A stretch of 64,000 bases of DNA from Adiantum capillus-veneris (taxonomy: Eukaryota; Streptophyta; Polypodiopsida; Polypodiales; Pteridaceae): assembly GCA_014529385.2 (NCBI GenBank), contig CM043967.1, forward strand, positions 5,843,001 through 5,907,000, in the 5' to 3' direction. The first letter of the stretch is position 1, and the number at the start of each line of letters is the position of its first letter. Under the pieces are notes generated by a model, which was not told the origin of the DNA, made no database searches, and was given only the letters and a program-made list of their open reading frames with translations. Position numbers and translations under genes: made by a program. Shown here piece by piece: positions 12,831 through 23,558 of the stretch.

Positions 12831-13640
12831 TGCTCCTGTTCAGTGAATAGAGTGCAAAAGTTCAAGAGATCTGTCGGATTTTTCTATGGAGTGTCCTTTT
12901 GAACTGAAATGCTGACAATCTGGTCCAAATTGCTTCAAATCAATATTTGAACAAGCAAAGATGCATAAAATCATGCAAGGAACAAAATGTATGGTCAAAA
13001 CAAAAATTTGCAACCAAAGTAAATAATTGCGATTATTTACAACTGAGGAAAAATTCCAACTTTTTGCACACTTGGCTTTATAGGCTTGACGTATATACCA
13101 AATACATGCTCTGGGTGAATTATGGGCTCATTTGGATGCACATGGTGAAAATGGTACCAGATTTTGGCTTTAGGTCTCTGAAACAGTAGATATAAAGAAA
13201 ATTTGAGATTTTGAACTCCAAACTGATTCAAAATTGGCTAGTGGACTTATCACAACATGTACTTTGGATGTATGATGGCAAAATATCAAAATTCCTCAAT
13301 TTTGACCAAAAAGTAAATAATCATGATTATTAACTTTTCTTCCAAAATTGACATTTTTTGGTACAAACTGGTTCTAGGCATGGTATAGACCTTGGGTATG
13401 AGATATGAGGTGATTTGGATCAAGAAAAGTTGTTCATAACCCAAATTTTGGCTTGCAAGGACTTCTTTGTGTTTTTTTTGGCAATTTTACAAGTAGTGGG
13501 TGGTCATTTTGGCTCATACTTGATTTTTGGCATGTAATAGGTGTGTACACATGATAGGTGAGATGATTTGACAATTTCAAAGCAAAACTTATGCAAAAGT
13601 AAATAATCATGATTATTAACTCAGTGACAAAAACTTTGCA
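12831..13640. repeat. element A palindrome cluster 1 (upstream of ORF2)
   Basis: Three 22-bp dyads, each built on arm GTAAATAATC and its complement, lie at 13019-13040, 13313-13334 and 13599-13620. They start 294 and 286 bp apart. The surrounding DNA looks like weakly related repeat units, with recurring phrases such as a TTTGG run a little upstream of each dyad. The cluster precedes the coiled-coil ORF, mirroring the cluster in the 5' leader. Confidence 0.85.
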
Positions 13641-15000
13641 AAACCCACAGATTTTGACCTAGACATGTTTCATACACCTAATACAAGTCCTAAATTGAAT
13701 TTGGTCAAGTTTGGTCATGCCGGCATCACTTTGTGCTTTGTCGACTATGAAATCACCGTTTTTTGTGACTACTCTGTCTGTTGGGTTGGTCGGTCAACTT
13801 TGGGGCTCTGGACTTGTCCGTAACTTAGTCGTGAAGCAACCTGTCCAATTCTGGCTCATTTGGAGTCAGTTTGGCCTCATATGTCGAATTTGACGCTTTG
13901 CAACCTTCGAGCCGTTTTCTGCTTTTCAAGGGATTTGCTTGATGGATTTCACCAAACCAGTCATATACATTGTATATGGACCTCATTAGCAAACCATATG
14001 TGGAGTCAGTTCGGAATTCTGGCATTTGCCAAAAACCTAACTTTTCTAGTGGGGACCCCCTTGACCCCAGTCGAATGGTCCTCTGATGGTATAGAAAGGT
14101 TCTATTATGTTAGGGCATGCTATGGTTCAAATCCCATCCAATTTGGTCAAGCTAGAAGGCCGCTATGGTCAGTTTTAGGTCGTAGGTCTTCGGACACTGC
14201 TCGATTTCTAGGGTTTTTTCTAAGGCTTTAGACTAGCTACCGGCCGTACAAAATGGATCATTATCATGTAAAGAACTTAACCCTCATGTCTCGTGTGAGA
14301 CGGCCCTGAAAATGGTCAATTGTGGGCTTCGAAAATGTCGCGCGAAAGAGGCCAAAATCTCTCTCTGCAAAGGCTCCAAGTGGAAATGAGGTGGTTTTAG
14401 CCTACCATGGATCTATACCTGGACTTCCCGAACCAAAGTTCCCTAGATTCCCTCGTTAGTCCTACTAGGCTGTGAAATCTATGTTAGACTAAAATTTTTT
14501 CCTGATCGGATTCCTATAGCTCATTCTGCAAGAATTTTGCAAACGTAAGCTTGGTCGCCTAATTTAAGCTTCCCGCTTCCATCTTCTGATTTCATTGAAA
14601 ATTATGGTGCTTGTCCGCCTTGTCTTTGATCACCATCATGTCTTCCATTTTTCCATCTAGCTTCCCTGCTATTTATTATTAATTTTGACCTGTTTATTTG
14701 AAAAAATGAAAGAAAATAGAAAAATGCTCTAAAAAAGTAAAGTAAAAATCCAATAATTAAGAAAATCCCTTGAAAAACATAGCTTTATTTTTTTTGTTGG
14801 ATTTCTCCATTTTTAAGCCTCCTTATCAACAAAAATGATGCAAAATACCCAAAAAGGACTATTTTTAATGATTTTTTGATAGTATATACACTATTTACAC
14901 TCATCCGGAAGATATTATCAGTGAATTTTTCCTTGATGATGAATTATAAGGGCATTATTAGGTAATTTCGCAAAAAATCACACGTTAACATAGAACTTTT
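13641..15000 (-). other. element A conserved non-coding spacer
   Basis: No supported gene. Parts align by eye with the equivalent spacer of element B (28.3-29.6 kb): a CTCTCT...AGTGGAAATGAG phrase near 14.36 kb versus 28.93 kb, followed in both by CCCGAACCA. A minus-strand TATA-like GTGTATATAC lies near 14.88 kb. AAGGGCA at 14948-14954 can pair with TGCCCTT at 15018-15024. Confidence 0.5.
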
Positions 15001-15039
15001 CCTCCCTCTTCAAACATTGCCCTTAATTACTTAGTACTT

Positions 15040-15062
15040 AGTGTCCTTCCACCCCTCCTAGA
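15040..15062 (-). other. internal polypurine tract of element A
   Basis: On the minus strand AGGAGGGGTGGAAGG is preceded, after about 15 bp, by GTCGTCCCGGAG. It corresponds to internal tracts in B (29638-29653) and E1 (2967-2980). One pyrimidine interrupts it in this copy. Confidence 0.55.
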
Positions 15063-15740
15063 TGGCGTACTCCGGGACGACTATGTGCATGGGTTGAAAA
15101 ATTGTGTCTATGCATAGCCGTGATTGGCTCTACCATGATATGAAGATCAATGCAATTCAAACCAATATGCTGTGCAAGAGCTGGGTCTTGAGTAAATAAC
15201 TCAAGGGTTTTCGATCTCGAGGTTTGTTGTTGATGTCTTCCAAAGAGCAAATCTTGTAGCTTTTGTGCTCTTTGTTTGATTGTACCATCAGGGTGCTTAA
15301 GCACTTTGATTGCTTGAGCTTTTGGTAGCACTTTCGACTGTTGTCAAACTTTTTCTCTCCATTGGTAGCTCGGTCGGCTTGGTGCTGCATGGTGTGGTGG
15401 AGTCTTTTGAGACTTAACTCGCCATTGCTTGATTGGTTTCACGGGTTGTGGAGAAGATAAGTGCTCTTTTTTCTTCCAAACCATTTTCATGTTAGGTTCC
15501 TTGATCGGAGATGAAGGAAATGCTCGATTCTATGTTCGAACCCTTGGAACGTTCTTTTGTTTCATCAGCGAAGTTTTAAGCACCTAGATCTAATTCGATT
15601 TATCCTTAAGCTGTGCTTTTGGTACCCAAATCTGCCTGACTCCTTGCATGCTACATGTAGCATTTGATTGTCGAGGGGATGGAGAAGATTGGCTCCGTGG
15701 ATTGGTTTGCTGATTGCTTCTTTTCCATTCCTCCTTGCTT
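15063..15740 (-). pseudogene. element A W-x-P-K tail
   Basis: The minus strand continues from the second protease into a Ser/Gln/Pro-rich low-complexity region, with RQIWVPKAQL near 15.62 kb. This corresponds to the W-x-P-K tail of E1 and element B. Only one good copy survives. Further on, IKQRAQKLQDLLFGRHQ (about 15.25 kb) matches IKQRAVELQLL of element B near 29.85 kb. Frames are broken. Function unknown. Confidence 0.6.
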
Positions 15741-16125
15741 GGTGCAATTGGAACAATGAGTTGCCCTCCTTTAGATGATAGATTTAGTTGATTCATATCC
15801 CAATCTGGTATTGATTTATATGTACACATCCAGGGAATTCGAAGAATCATCATCTCATTCATGTGTTCATCTGACAAGCATACAAACTGATGAGGACATG
15901 AACATCCATGTACTATCACGTTCAAGTTGAATACTCCCAATGTTGGAGTTGGATTCTTGTTGCATCCTTTGATTGTCGCTATTCCTCTTGTCAGTGCTTA
16001 AGTTGTTGCCTTCTTGTATGTGGAATGACTGACTGCATTCACTCTAGTTTCTGTGTCGACCAAAGCATTGGTGCTATGATTGTTGAGATGTACTTTAATG
16101 CGTAGATTCATTCCATCTAATCAGT
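15741..16125 (-). pseudogene. pol: element A second retropepsin (downstream of integrase)
   Basis: The minus strand encodes a protease-like domain after the integrase. Its N-terminal half reads IKVHLNNHSTNALVDTETRV; the C-terminal half includes NLNVIVHGCSCPHQF and MILRIPWMCTYKS. It aligns with the second protease of element B (IAVKVG, ALLDSGAQANLIS, then ILLGQPWKKEY). The catalytic triad is changed: DTE (16049-16057) replaces DSG, and a TAA interrupts the middle. It is a dead copy of a domain that, by comparison with B, was a second aspartic protease. Confidence 0.65.
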
Positions 16126-17640
16126 CATCATCTGTTGAAACTGCGTCTTTAGGTAATTCCCATTGTTGATCATCTATTTCCACAATGTTGATGGGAATCG
16201 GTATCTATTTATTCTTGAGAGCAGCTTTACGCTTGAGTACCAAAGTCTAGCTTCCTCTTGGGCTTTATCAATAACTTGTTGTCGCTTGATCTTCCTTTGT
16301 TTGGCTGCATGCATTCTCTCTAGCAATTCATTGGTTAGTGGCAAATTGTATTTCTTTAAACGACATCCACTAATTCAATTAGCCATTGGTTCACCATCTA
16401 GGGTGGACAATTTTACTGCTCCACTTGGAGATACATCTTCAATGATAAATGGTCCGTTTCCCTTTTTCTTAAACTTGGGAATGTGTTGCTTAATGGAATA
16501 GACTAGAACTAAGTCCCCTTTCTTGAAGATTTTTGTGATTAAGTGGGAATCAAAAAACTGTTTTGTTTCCGCTTTTGTGCATAGATATGAACTACAACAT
16601 TTAGCCTTTGCTCGTCTAGATTTTTCAAATCTTCAAGTCTTTTTGACAATTCATGTCCAGTCCACTCAAGATTCTGTGCTACCCTTAATATCGGCAATAG
16701 AAATTCTATCGGCAGTATGGCATCAAGACCATAAACAAGGTTAAAGGGTGTAGCATTTAGGGCTGTTTTGAATAAAACTCGATAAGCCCATAGAGCAGCA
16801 TGGAGATTCATTTCCCAGTCTGTCTTTCTTGTACTAACCACTTTAGTCAGCGCCGAGCTAAGAATTTTATTCGTATGCTCAACTTGTCTGTTTGCTTGTG
16901 GGTGATAGGGAGTTGATTTGTTATGGATGACCATAAACTCATTAAGCAAATACTCGATTACCTCATTGGGGAAATGAGTTCCCCGATCACATCACTGACA
17001 ATCTCTATTGGCAATCCATATCTCGTGAATCCATACTCATGTAAGAATGCAACAGTGGTTCTGGCATCATTCTTTTGGGTTGCTTTAGCCTCGGCCCACT
17101 TGGTCAAATAGTTCATAGCTACAATGATATATTGAGCTTGGGTTCTATAAGCAGGTGGATGTATCGATCCAACAAAATCTATACCCCATTCTGCGAAAGC
17201 TCTAGCCCCCATCATTGGTCTTAAGGGCATGCTGTCTACTCGTGTTGGAATTGTTGCTCGTTGACAAGCATCACACCTTCGAACATATTCTTTAGCCTCT
17301 GCAAAAAGTGTTGGCCACCATATGCCTGCCATCAATTGCTCTTGCAGTGGTCTCACTAAAAAAGTGACCTCCAGCTAATCCAGCATGTGCTTGTTCTATA
17401 ATCGGAATATACTCGTTTTCATTTTCACAAAGACGCAAATGTTGATCTTTACCTCTCCGATACAATTGGTTTCCAATAAGAGCATAGTCTCTTGCTTCAA
17501 TTTCAATTGCTCTTTGACGGCGTTTACTCATATCCTCAGGAAATGTTCGGTTCGATAAGTAAGTAACCAGATAATTACTCCACTTAGAAACATGTGACAT
17601 TTGAAACAATGTTACATGAGGAATGGATGTTTGTATTGAC
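16126..17640 (-). pseudogene. pol: element A integrase
   Basis: Integrase inserts the cDNA into the genome. Visible in order: tether with SNRTFPEDMSKRRQRAIEIEA; an HHCC zinc module (EQAHAGLAGGHF, then RRCDACQR); the catalytic core with first Asp in WGIDFVGS, second Asp in IEIVSD, and Glu in the PYHPQANRQVEHTNK block; and a C-terminal domain (KKKGNGPFIIEDVSPSGAVK near 16.43 kb) ending in a charged helix. Breaks: a shift near 17.3 kb, and a 5-bp tandem duplication (ATCAC twice, 16986-16995) directly after the second catalytic Asp. DDE residues are otherwise present. Confidence 0.85.
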
Positions 17641-18030
17641 ATTGAGGGAAATATTTCACAAAAGATCTAACTCTCTCCTTATAGTCGGCCAAAATACTCC
17701 AAGTCTCAAGATTCGTTGCATAGTTTGGTCTTCCGCAAAGTGAAGTCCTACTATGGAACATGTGCTTGACTTAGGTATTGTTCTTTTTCTTAAGGGTTAA
17801 TGCATAAAAGCAATATCCCGTCCCAATTTCTTTTGTATAGCCTTCCAACTAGTAATTGATACATAGCCGATTGCTCGATTAAACCGATTGTGATAGGAAG
17901 TGGTATTTATGAATCCACTTGAGCTATTGTCATCAATGACGCAATGTTTTCCGACCATCTAGGTATCATTTCCATGGAGAACAAACAGGCATCTAGTAGA
18001 TCATCGTCTACATCTTTAGGTGATTCCCCT
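17641..18030 (-). pseudogene. pol: element A extra integrase zinc module
   Basis: Between RNase H and the normal integrase N-terminus the minus strand encodes LFSMEMIPRWSENI, then QLLVGRLYKR, then SQAHV and GLHFAEDQTMQRILRLGVFWPT. This is the pattern of an integrase H2C2 zinc module, and it precedes the ordinary H2C2 module encoded at about 17.25-17.45 kb. Element B has the same order. Two stops, a frameshift and loss of the CX2C end make this copy non-functional. Confidence 0.65.
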
Positions 18031-19510
18031 GAAACAATCCTTGACAAATGGTCCCGGGGAAGTCACTTATCAAAAGACCCCTATATCACGTGCGTTCAAG
18101 AGGTAATTAATAATACCTCAATATACATACTATACTTACACTGTGAGCCTATTAAAAAAACCCCCACCCCCCTCTGTATGTATACATTTTGGTCTTTTAA
18201 TAATCCTCTCCGGTTAACTCACGTGATATCATACACATTCTAAAAAGTGACCGCCCCGGGCAAATGGTCTACTCGTTGATGTGTAGTGCCTTTTTTTACA
18301 ACCACAATGAAATCAAATTCGAGAAGAATGATGAACGATCTCACTATTCTCCCAGTGCTGCATGGCTTGTTGACCAAATACAACAAAGCTTGGTGGTCCA
18401 CAAAGAACCCAAACTTGTTGGCTAATAGGTAATGTCTATACTTTTTAAGGGCATAGATCATTCCTAGTCCTTCTCTTTCGGTGGTGGTGTAATTCTTTTC
18501 TACCATGTTCAATTGTTGGCTAGCATAAGAAATAGGAAAGTCAAATTTTTCATCTCCTGGTTGAGCTAGTATACAACCAATAGCAAAATTAGAATCATCT
18601 ACATGTACGTGAAATACCTTATCCCAATCTGGTGCTTTCAATATTGGAGCAGAACTGAGAGCTTGCTTAAGCTTCATGAAGGATTCTTCACATGCCTCGG
18701 TCCATTCAAAGTGCGTAGTACATGGTTTTGCAATTATAGCATACATGTAGATGAACCGTCGGTAATATCCACAATATCCCATGAAGGCTTGTACCCCCTT
18801 GACTGTTGTTGGTCTACACACATCAGCAATGACATGAATCTTCTCAATATCAGTAGCTATGTCATTTTTAGACACTATATGTCCAAGAATTTTTCCTTGT
18901 CTTCCCATGAATGTGCACTTTTCAGGATTTAAGAAAATCCTATAAAGTCTACATTTCTTGAATACCTTTTTGAGGTGTTCAAAATGATCAGCCTGGATTG
19001 ACGAATGTACGCATAGATCATCCATATATACTTTAAAAATTTCCAAAGATACTCTTTGAAAGCATGGCTCATCAACCTCTGAAACATGGTTGGAGCATTA
19101 GTTAACCCAAACGGCATAACCCGATAGGCAAATATACCCCATTCTGTTGCAAAATCACTTTTATGATGATCTTTTGGGTCAACCAAAAGCTGATTGTATC
19201 CCGAAAAGCCATCTAAGAAGCTGTAAGCTTCTTTTCCTGCAACTCGTTCTAAAACATGCTCAGTTATTGGAAGAGGAAACTTGTCTCTAATGGTAGCTGC
19301 ATTCACCTTTTTGAGATTAACACACACTCGTAATTCCCACTCTTCTTAGGTACTACCATAATTGGAGACACCCAATCTGTGTGTTCAATTTTGTAAATGA
19401 ATTCAGATTCCTTTAGTTTTTTAATCTCTTCTTTGATCTTCCTAGCAAATGTTTTGTTATAAGTGTATGGTCTCTGTCTACTTGGTTTCGCATAATCTCT
19501 CATGGGTATA
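18031..19510 (-). pseudogene. pol: element A reverse transcriptase and RNase H
   Basis: RT copies element RNA to DNA and RNase H removes the RNA. The RT is recognised by RPYTYNKTFARK, IEHTDWVSPIMVVPKK, YSFLDGFSGYNQL, FAYRVMPFGLTNAP and the intact catalytic YMDDLCVHS. RNase H follows: FHVHVDDSNFAIGCILAQ, ISYASQQLNMVEKNYTTTEREG and FVDHQALLYLVNK, with its acidic residues retained. Frameshifts near 19.32 and 19.03 kb separate three open pieces (19303-19503, 18929-19327, 18240-19046). The order is typical of Ty3/gypsy (RT-RH before integrase). Confidence 0.92.
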
Positions 19511-21128
19511 GTATATTGACAGATTTCAGGATCAACACCCTTGAGATCCTTGTAAGACCAAGCAAGATATCGCGGTATTCCTTTAACAAGCTCAGCAAAA
19601 GCTTTTCTTCTTCTTCTGTTAGTTCATTCGCAATGTAAGGAGGTCTAGGCTCTTCTCCTAGTTTAGGCAAGTCTACCCTTTTAGCGTTTTCAGGCCCTTC
19701 ATAAGATTCGCCTTGTTTCCGTAGTTCTCTAACAGGTTGTTCCACTATGATTTCCCGATCTTGGAGAGTATACTTTTTGTAATGGGATGGAACATGCATT
19801 ACATCCTTACCATTCTCTTCCGTGGTTTCCATTTCAGTTGTGTATATCTCCTTTAGAGATTTTTTCAACTCTTGATATTTCTTTTTCCGCTCGACTTTGG
19901 TCATGAGTGGTTTTTTATCCTGACATTTTTCTTGAGTACCCTTCCTTGTTTTTCTCGATGTCTGAGACATTTTTGAATTTTTGTTGGAAGGATATCTGCC
20001 AGTTATTTTTCCTTGACACAATCATTAGCATCTATCTGCATCAGGAATTGTGTTTTACTGGAGACTGATGGCATAGGTCATGTTTTCACAATTTTGGTGT
20101 CTCTCTTTCGTCTATACCACTTTTTTCTTCTTGATTTCTGGTTTGGAAAGTCAAAAAACTTTTCCTCCCCTCCCTTTAAGAGTAACTTAGCTCTCGTATG
20201 CTCTTTTTTTGACCCCAAATCTTCTGAGGTAGCTGAGTGTTCATCTAACTCATCAGTTGCATCGTAATAGCTGTCTGAAAAGACTTGTTGAGTTTTCATC
20301 AAGTCCTTGGGTTCCTCATCTTTGTTTTCAATGTTGAGGACTGACATCATTTGGATGGGAATTATGTCGTAGCCATCCTCATTGCAAAATTGAGTAGGCA
20401 TAGACGTACTCACACATATATCAATTGTCGCTAAAATTTGAGTCCACTCGAATGGCTCAAATAAATGCTCTGGAAAGGGTTCAGGTACGTAGGCTTCGTC
20501 TGTGCAGTCCCTTTCTAGGATACATTCTTCTCGTCTTGAAGATTCCATTTTCTGAAGCTCTGCACATCCAAATAGGAGTGTCTTTGTTTAACCAGGATGG
20601 GAGTTTAGTTTCAACCGAAGAGACTGAATCAAACTCTTGGATGGGTGTTTTCAAGAAATCTCTATATGTGTGATCTTTTAGATTGACTCTTGTTATAGAT
20701 CCCACTTTCGTCAAGTACAGATAGTTGTTTCCTCAGTCTTGGATAAGTTATACGTGTCGCATGAAAGGTCTTCCCAATATGATTTCATAGTTGAGTTTTT
20801 TCCCAAAGTCTACTATGGCAAAAGTGTTTTGATATTCAATTCCACAGGAATTGACTATCACTTTTTCAAGCAGCCCTAGTGGTCTCTCAATGTGTCCATC
20901 AACCAACTGCAATTTCATTCGAGTTTGTCTAATGGCTGGTTGTCCCCAAGATTCCCATACTGCTTTAGTGGCTATGGCTATGCTAGCTCCACTATCCAGT
21001 ATTTCCATGGTTTCAATGTCATTATATTTCACTGGGAGGGTGGTGTTCCCTTCTTCCCCTTCATAATATTCTCCGACCTTGTTCATAGGAATTGATGGAA
21101 TCTCTTTGTTTTCCATTTCATTTTTCAA
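19500..21128 (-). pseudogene. pol: element A retropepsin 1 and protease-RT linker
   Basis: The protease is at 20748-21128: PMNKVGEYYEGEEGNTTLP, ETMEILDSGASIAIATK with catalytic DSG, and EIILGRPFM at the end. Then come conserved but unassigned linker blocks shared with E1 and B: SITRVNLKDHTYRDF, a PSWL...LWM-like stretch, PFPEHLFEPFEWTQILATID, CNEDGYDIIP, an acidic region, and KFFDFPNQ. The last part (19500-20021) is highly charged and leads into RT. Several stops and shifts divide the frame. Confidence 0.88.
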
Positions 21129-22573
21129 ATTTTCCCAAATTCTTAGAGATTAACCCCATTATCCCCACCTTCTCTAGGGTTTTCTGTAAATCATTCCACA
21201 AGTATGGTCTGAGTTTCAATAGTTCTCCCAAAGTAAGAGTGCATTGGATGGGTGTAGACATGATTGAATGAATGTTGTCGACTTCTAGGGTCTGTTCAAC
21301 TCTTTTTACTTGAGTGGTCTTGCAAACGATGGATTCATCTTCGTTATCTCCCAAGTAAGAAGGTAATGTTTTTAATGTCAATGGTTTAGACATTCTTGAA
21401 GCTTCCGATCCGCAATCCCCGTACAAGGATTGTAAATCTATGTTCATATCAGAAGGTAGGTTATCCAACCAGACTTCCTCTATAGGAGCTAACTTTAAAG
21501 TTTAGGCTCCCATCATTGATCTCTCTCACTTTTTTCCATAAGTGTCTTGGCCAATCTTCCTCTACGAATGGAATTCCGTCTAAGGCATCTTCGCTGTCCG
21601 GCACTATAAGCTCTGGTTCATTTGTTTCAAGGTGGGGTTTTGCCACCACATCGGATTTTGCTTTCGTTTCTTCTACCGCAAGCTCTTCAGGTTTTGCAAT
21701 ACTTTCAAGCATGGGTTTTTGTTTATCCAGCATTTCTTGCGTGATTCTTACCAAATTTTGATAAGCTTTCAGCTTCGCTCAGCTTCGCTGCTTCCATGTT
21801 TGGAGATGGATAGTTTTTCCACTTGTTTTCCATGTTTTGGCCTGCTTTAAGTCCTGCTTGGTAGGCTTCCAAGGCAACATTAATAGGCTCAAAAATTTTA
21901 TCAACCAGAATGGATCCTCCAGAGTTCACAGTTGTTTTCTTGAAGTCATTGCTAGTATCTTTCAACTTGTCTTGGGCTAGCATTTTTGCTTTCTCTTCGA
22001 TTTCAATCCGTTGTTTTTGTTTTTTCATCTCATATCTTTTGCTTCTGCTCCTTTTGATTCTTTGAGAAGAAATTTTCGTGTTCTTCAAATCATCAGAGGA
22101 GTTGTGTTTCTTTTTCTTTGCCTGGGTTGTAGTGATTACCTTGATTGGAACAATCGGTTCACTCTCTTATGAGCTACTAGGCATCACTTGGACTACGTTT
22201 ATGATAGTTTTTCCCTTGATCAAAGGATTCTTAGGACAATCTTCCGAAAAGTGTCCTCCCTTTTTGCAACATTGTATGCAATAGGCTTCAATTGGTTTGA
22301 GGTTTTTGTCAGGCTCTGGACATTCGTTCTTCCAATGGTCATCAACACCATAGTCATGACAATTTCCTGTCCTAGGCTTCATCATGGGTCTTCCCATGGG
22401 AGGTCTGACACCTTGATAGCTACATAATACATTGGTGCAAGCTCTGGTGGAGCATAAGTCATGGTTTCTTCCATTGGTGGTGGATGTGGATTATACCAAT
22501 CTCCTTCTACCATTACTGTAGATGGACTAGGCTTTGCATATGGTGTAACATGCACTAATTCTTGTTCATCTAT
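21118..22573 (-). pseudogene. gag: element A zinc knuckles and gag-pol linker
   Basis: The left part of A's gag, continuing directly from 42282 after removal of element B. Two CCHC-type knuckles lie at 22167-22397: CHDYGVDDHWKNEC, in which the second Cys has become Tyr, and CIQCCKKGGHFSEDC, a CX2CX5HX4C variant. These bind genomic RNA. A Lys/Glu-rich helix follows (21.9-22.1 kb), then SILVDKIFEPINVALEAYQA, matching the start of E1, and conserved linker blocks around LPSYLGDNEDE. Stops and shifts throughout. Confidence 0.82.
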
Positions 22574-22578
22574 GACTC
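22574..22578. other. target-site duplication of element B (left)
   Basis: GACTC directly before the TGTTGGATGG start of the left LTR; identical to 42277-42281 after the right LTR. Five bases is the expected size for gypsy integrases. Confidence 0.93.
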
Positions 22579-23506
22579 TGTTGGATGGATACGCCGTGAC
22601 GGACGTCAGCACAACGAGAACTCACCTAACAATATTTTTCAGCTAAGGACGAAGCTCGACTCGCAGGCGCGTGGAAGCAAGCATAGGGTGTCAACCTACA
22701 CTCGATCGACTCCTAACTAATTCCTACAGAGGTCTCTACCCAATGTCAAAGCTACAGCCTTCAGGAGTTCATAAGAGGAAACTTCCTACAACGCTTTTTA
22801 GAGTCGAACACTCATCAAACAATCTCGAAACGCCATAGAACTTGAAGGAGACCCTACTAACACCAATAGGTCGCTCTCCCTAAGGTCTATGAACCAAAAC
22901 CCCAACCCAAAACACCTGGTGCAAAATCACATAGGATGTCTCGTCGAAATTTGCAGGTCGTTGTTTCCAAAAACTAAAGTGCCTAATGTGTAGCTCTACT
23001 CAATGCGAACGCGTGGATATACTGCAATGCAAAATCAGACAACGTATGCTCACCGAATCACCAGATGAAGCTGGTAGACGGAGCTCGCAAAACCGGACCG
23101 TACGCGTGCAATGTAGGTATTGGTGCGTAGCTCTTGTCGGGGGCAACACGCTGCACTTCTCCGCACTCGATTCCGACCACCGGTGCGCACGTAGTGTCAA
23201 GATGAAGCTCTCACTCTCTCTCGTACACAGTACGCTCACTCACAGACTTCAAACTTTTTTAAAATGACAAAAGGTCTTCTATTAAGGTCAAAAAGTGGTA
23301 TAAATACCTTACAATTCTCAAACCCTAATGTTCCATTTTAACCATCTACTCAATCTAAATGTCAAAACTGAGATACCATCTGGAAACTTCTGTAAGCCCC
23401 AATATTTACAAGGTGAAATGTCGGGTTTTCTCAATAAATGAATAATTACAAAAAATAATAATTTGCCGAGCAGTCAATTTCCGTAGGGTGTGTCCAGCTT
23501 CTAACA
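22579..23506 (-). repeat. 3' LTR of element B
   Basis: Matches 41351-42276. Ends TGTTGGAT...TTCTAACA. A GGTATAAATACC box at 23296-23307 reads TATA-like on both strands. CACATAGGATGTCT at 22928-22941 is the right half of B's palindrome, with one C-to-T change at a CpG. Confidence 0.95.
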
Positions 23507-23520
23507 CTCCCCCCCTCCTT
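23507..23520 (-). other. terminal polypurine tract of element B
   Basis: AAGGAGGGGGGAG on the minus strand abuts TGTTAGAAGC of the 3' LTR. Its upstream flank GTCCGGGACGACACGAGC closely resembles the flank of the internal tract at 29638-29675. Confidence 0.9.
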
Positions 23521-23558
23521 GCTCGTGTCGTCCCGGACATGGCTGTTGAGCTGCTTCT

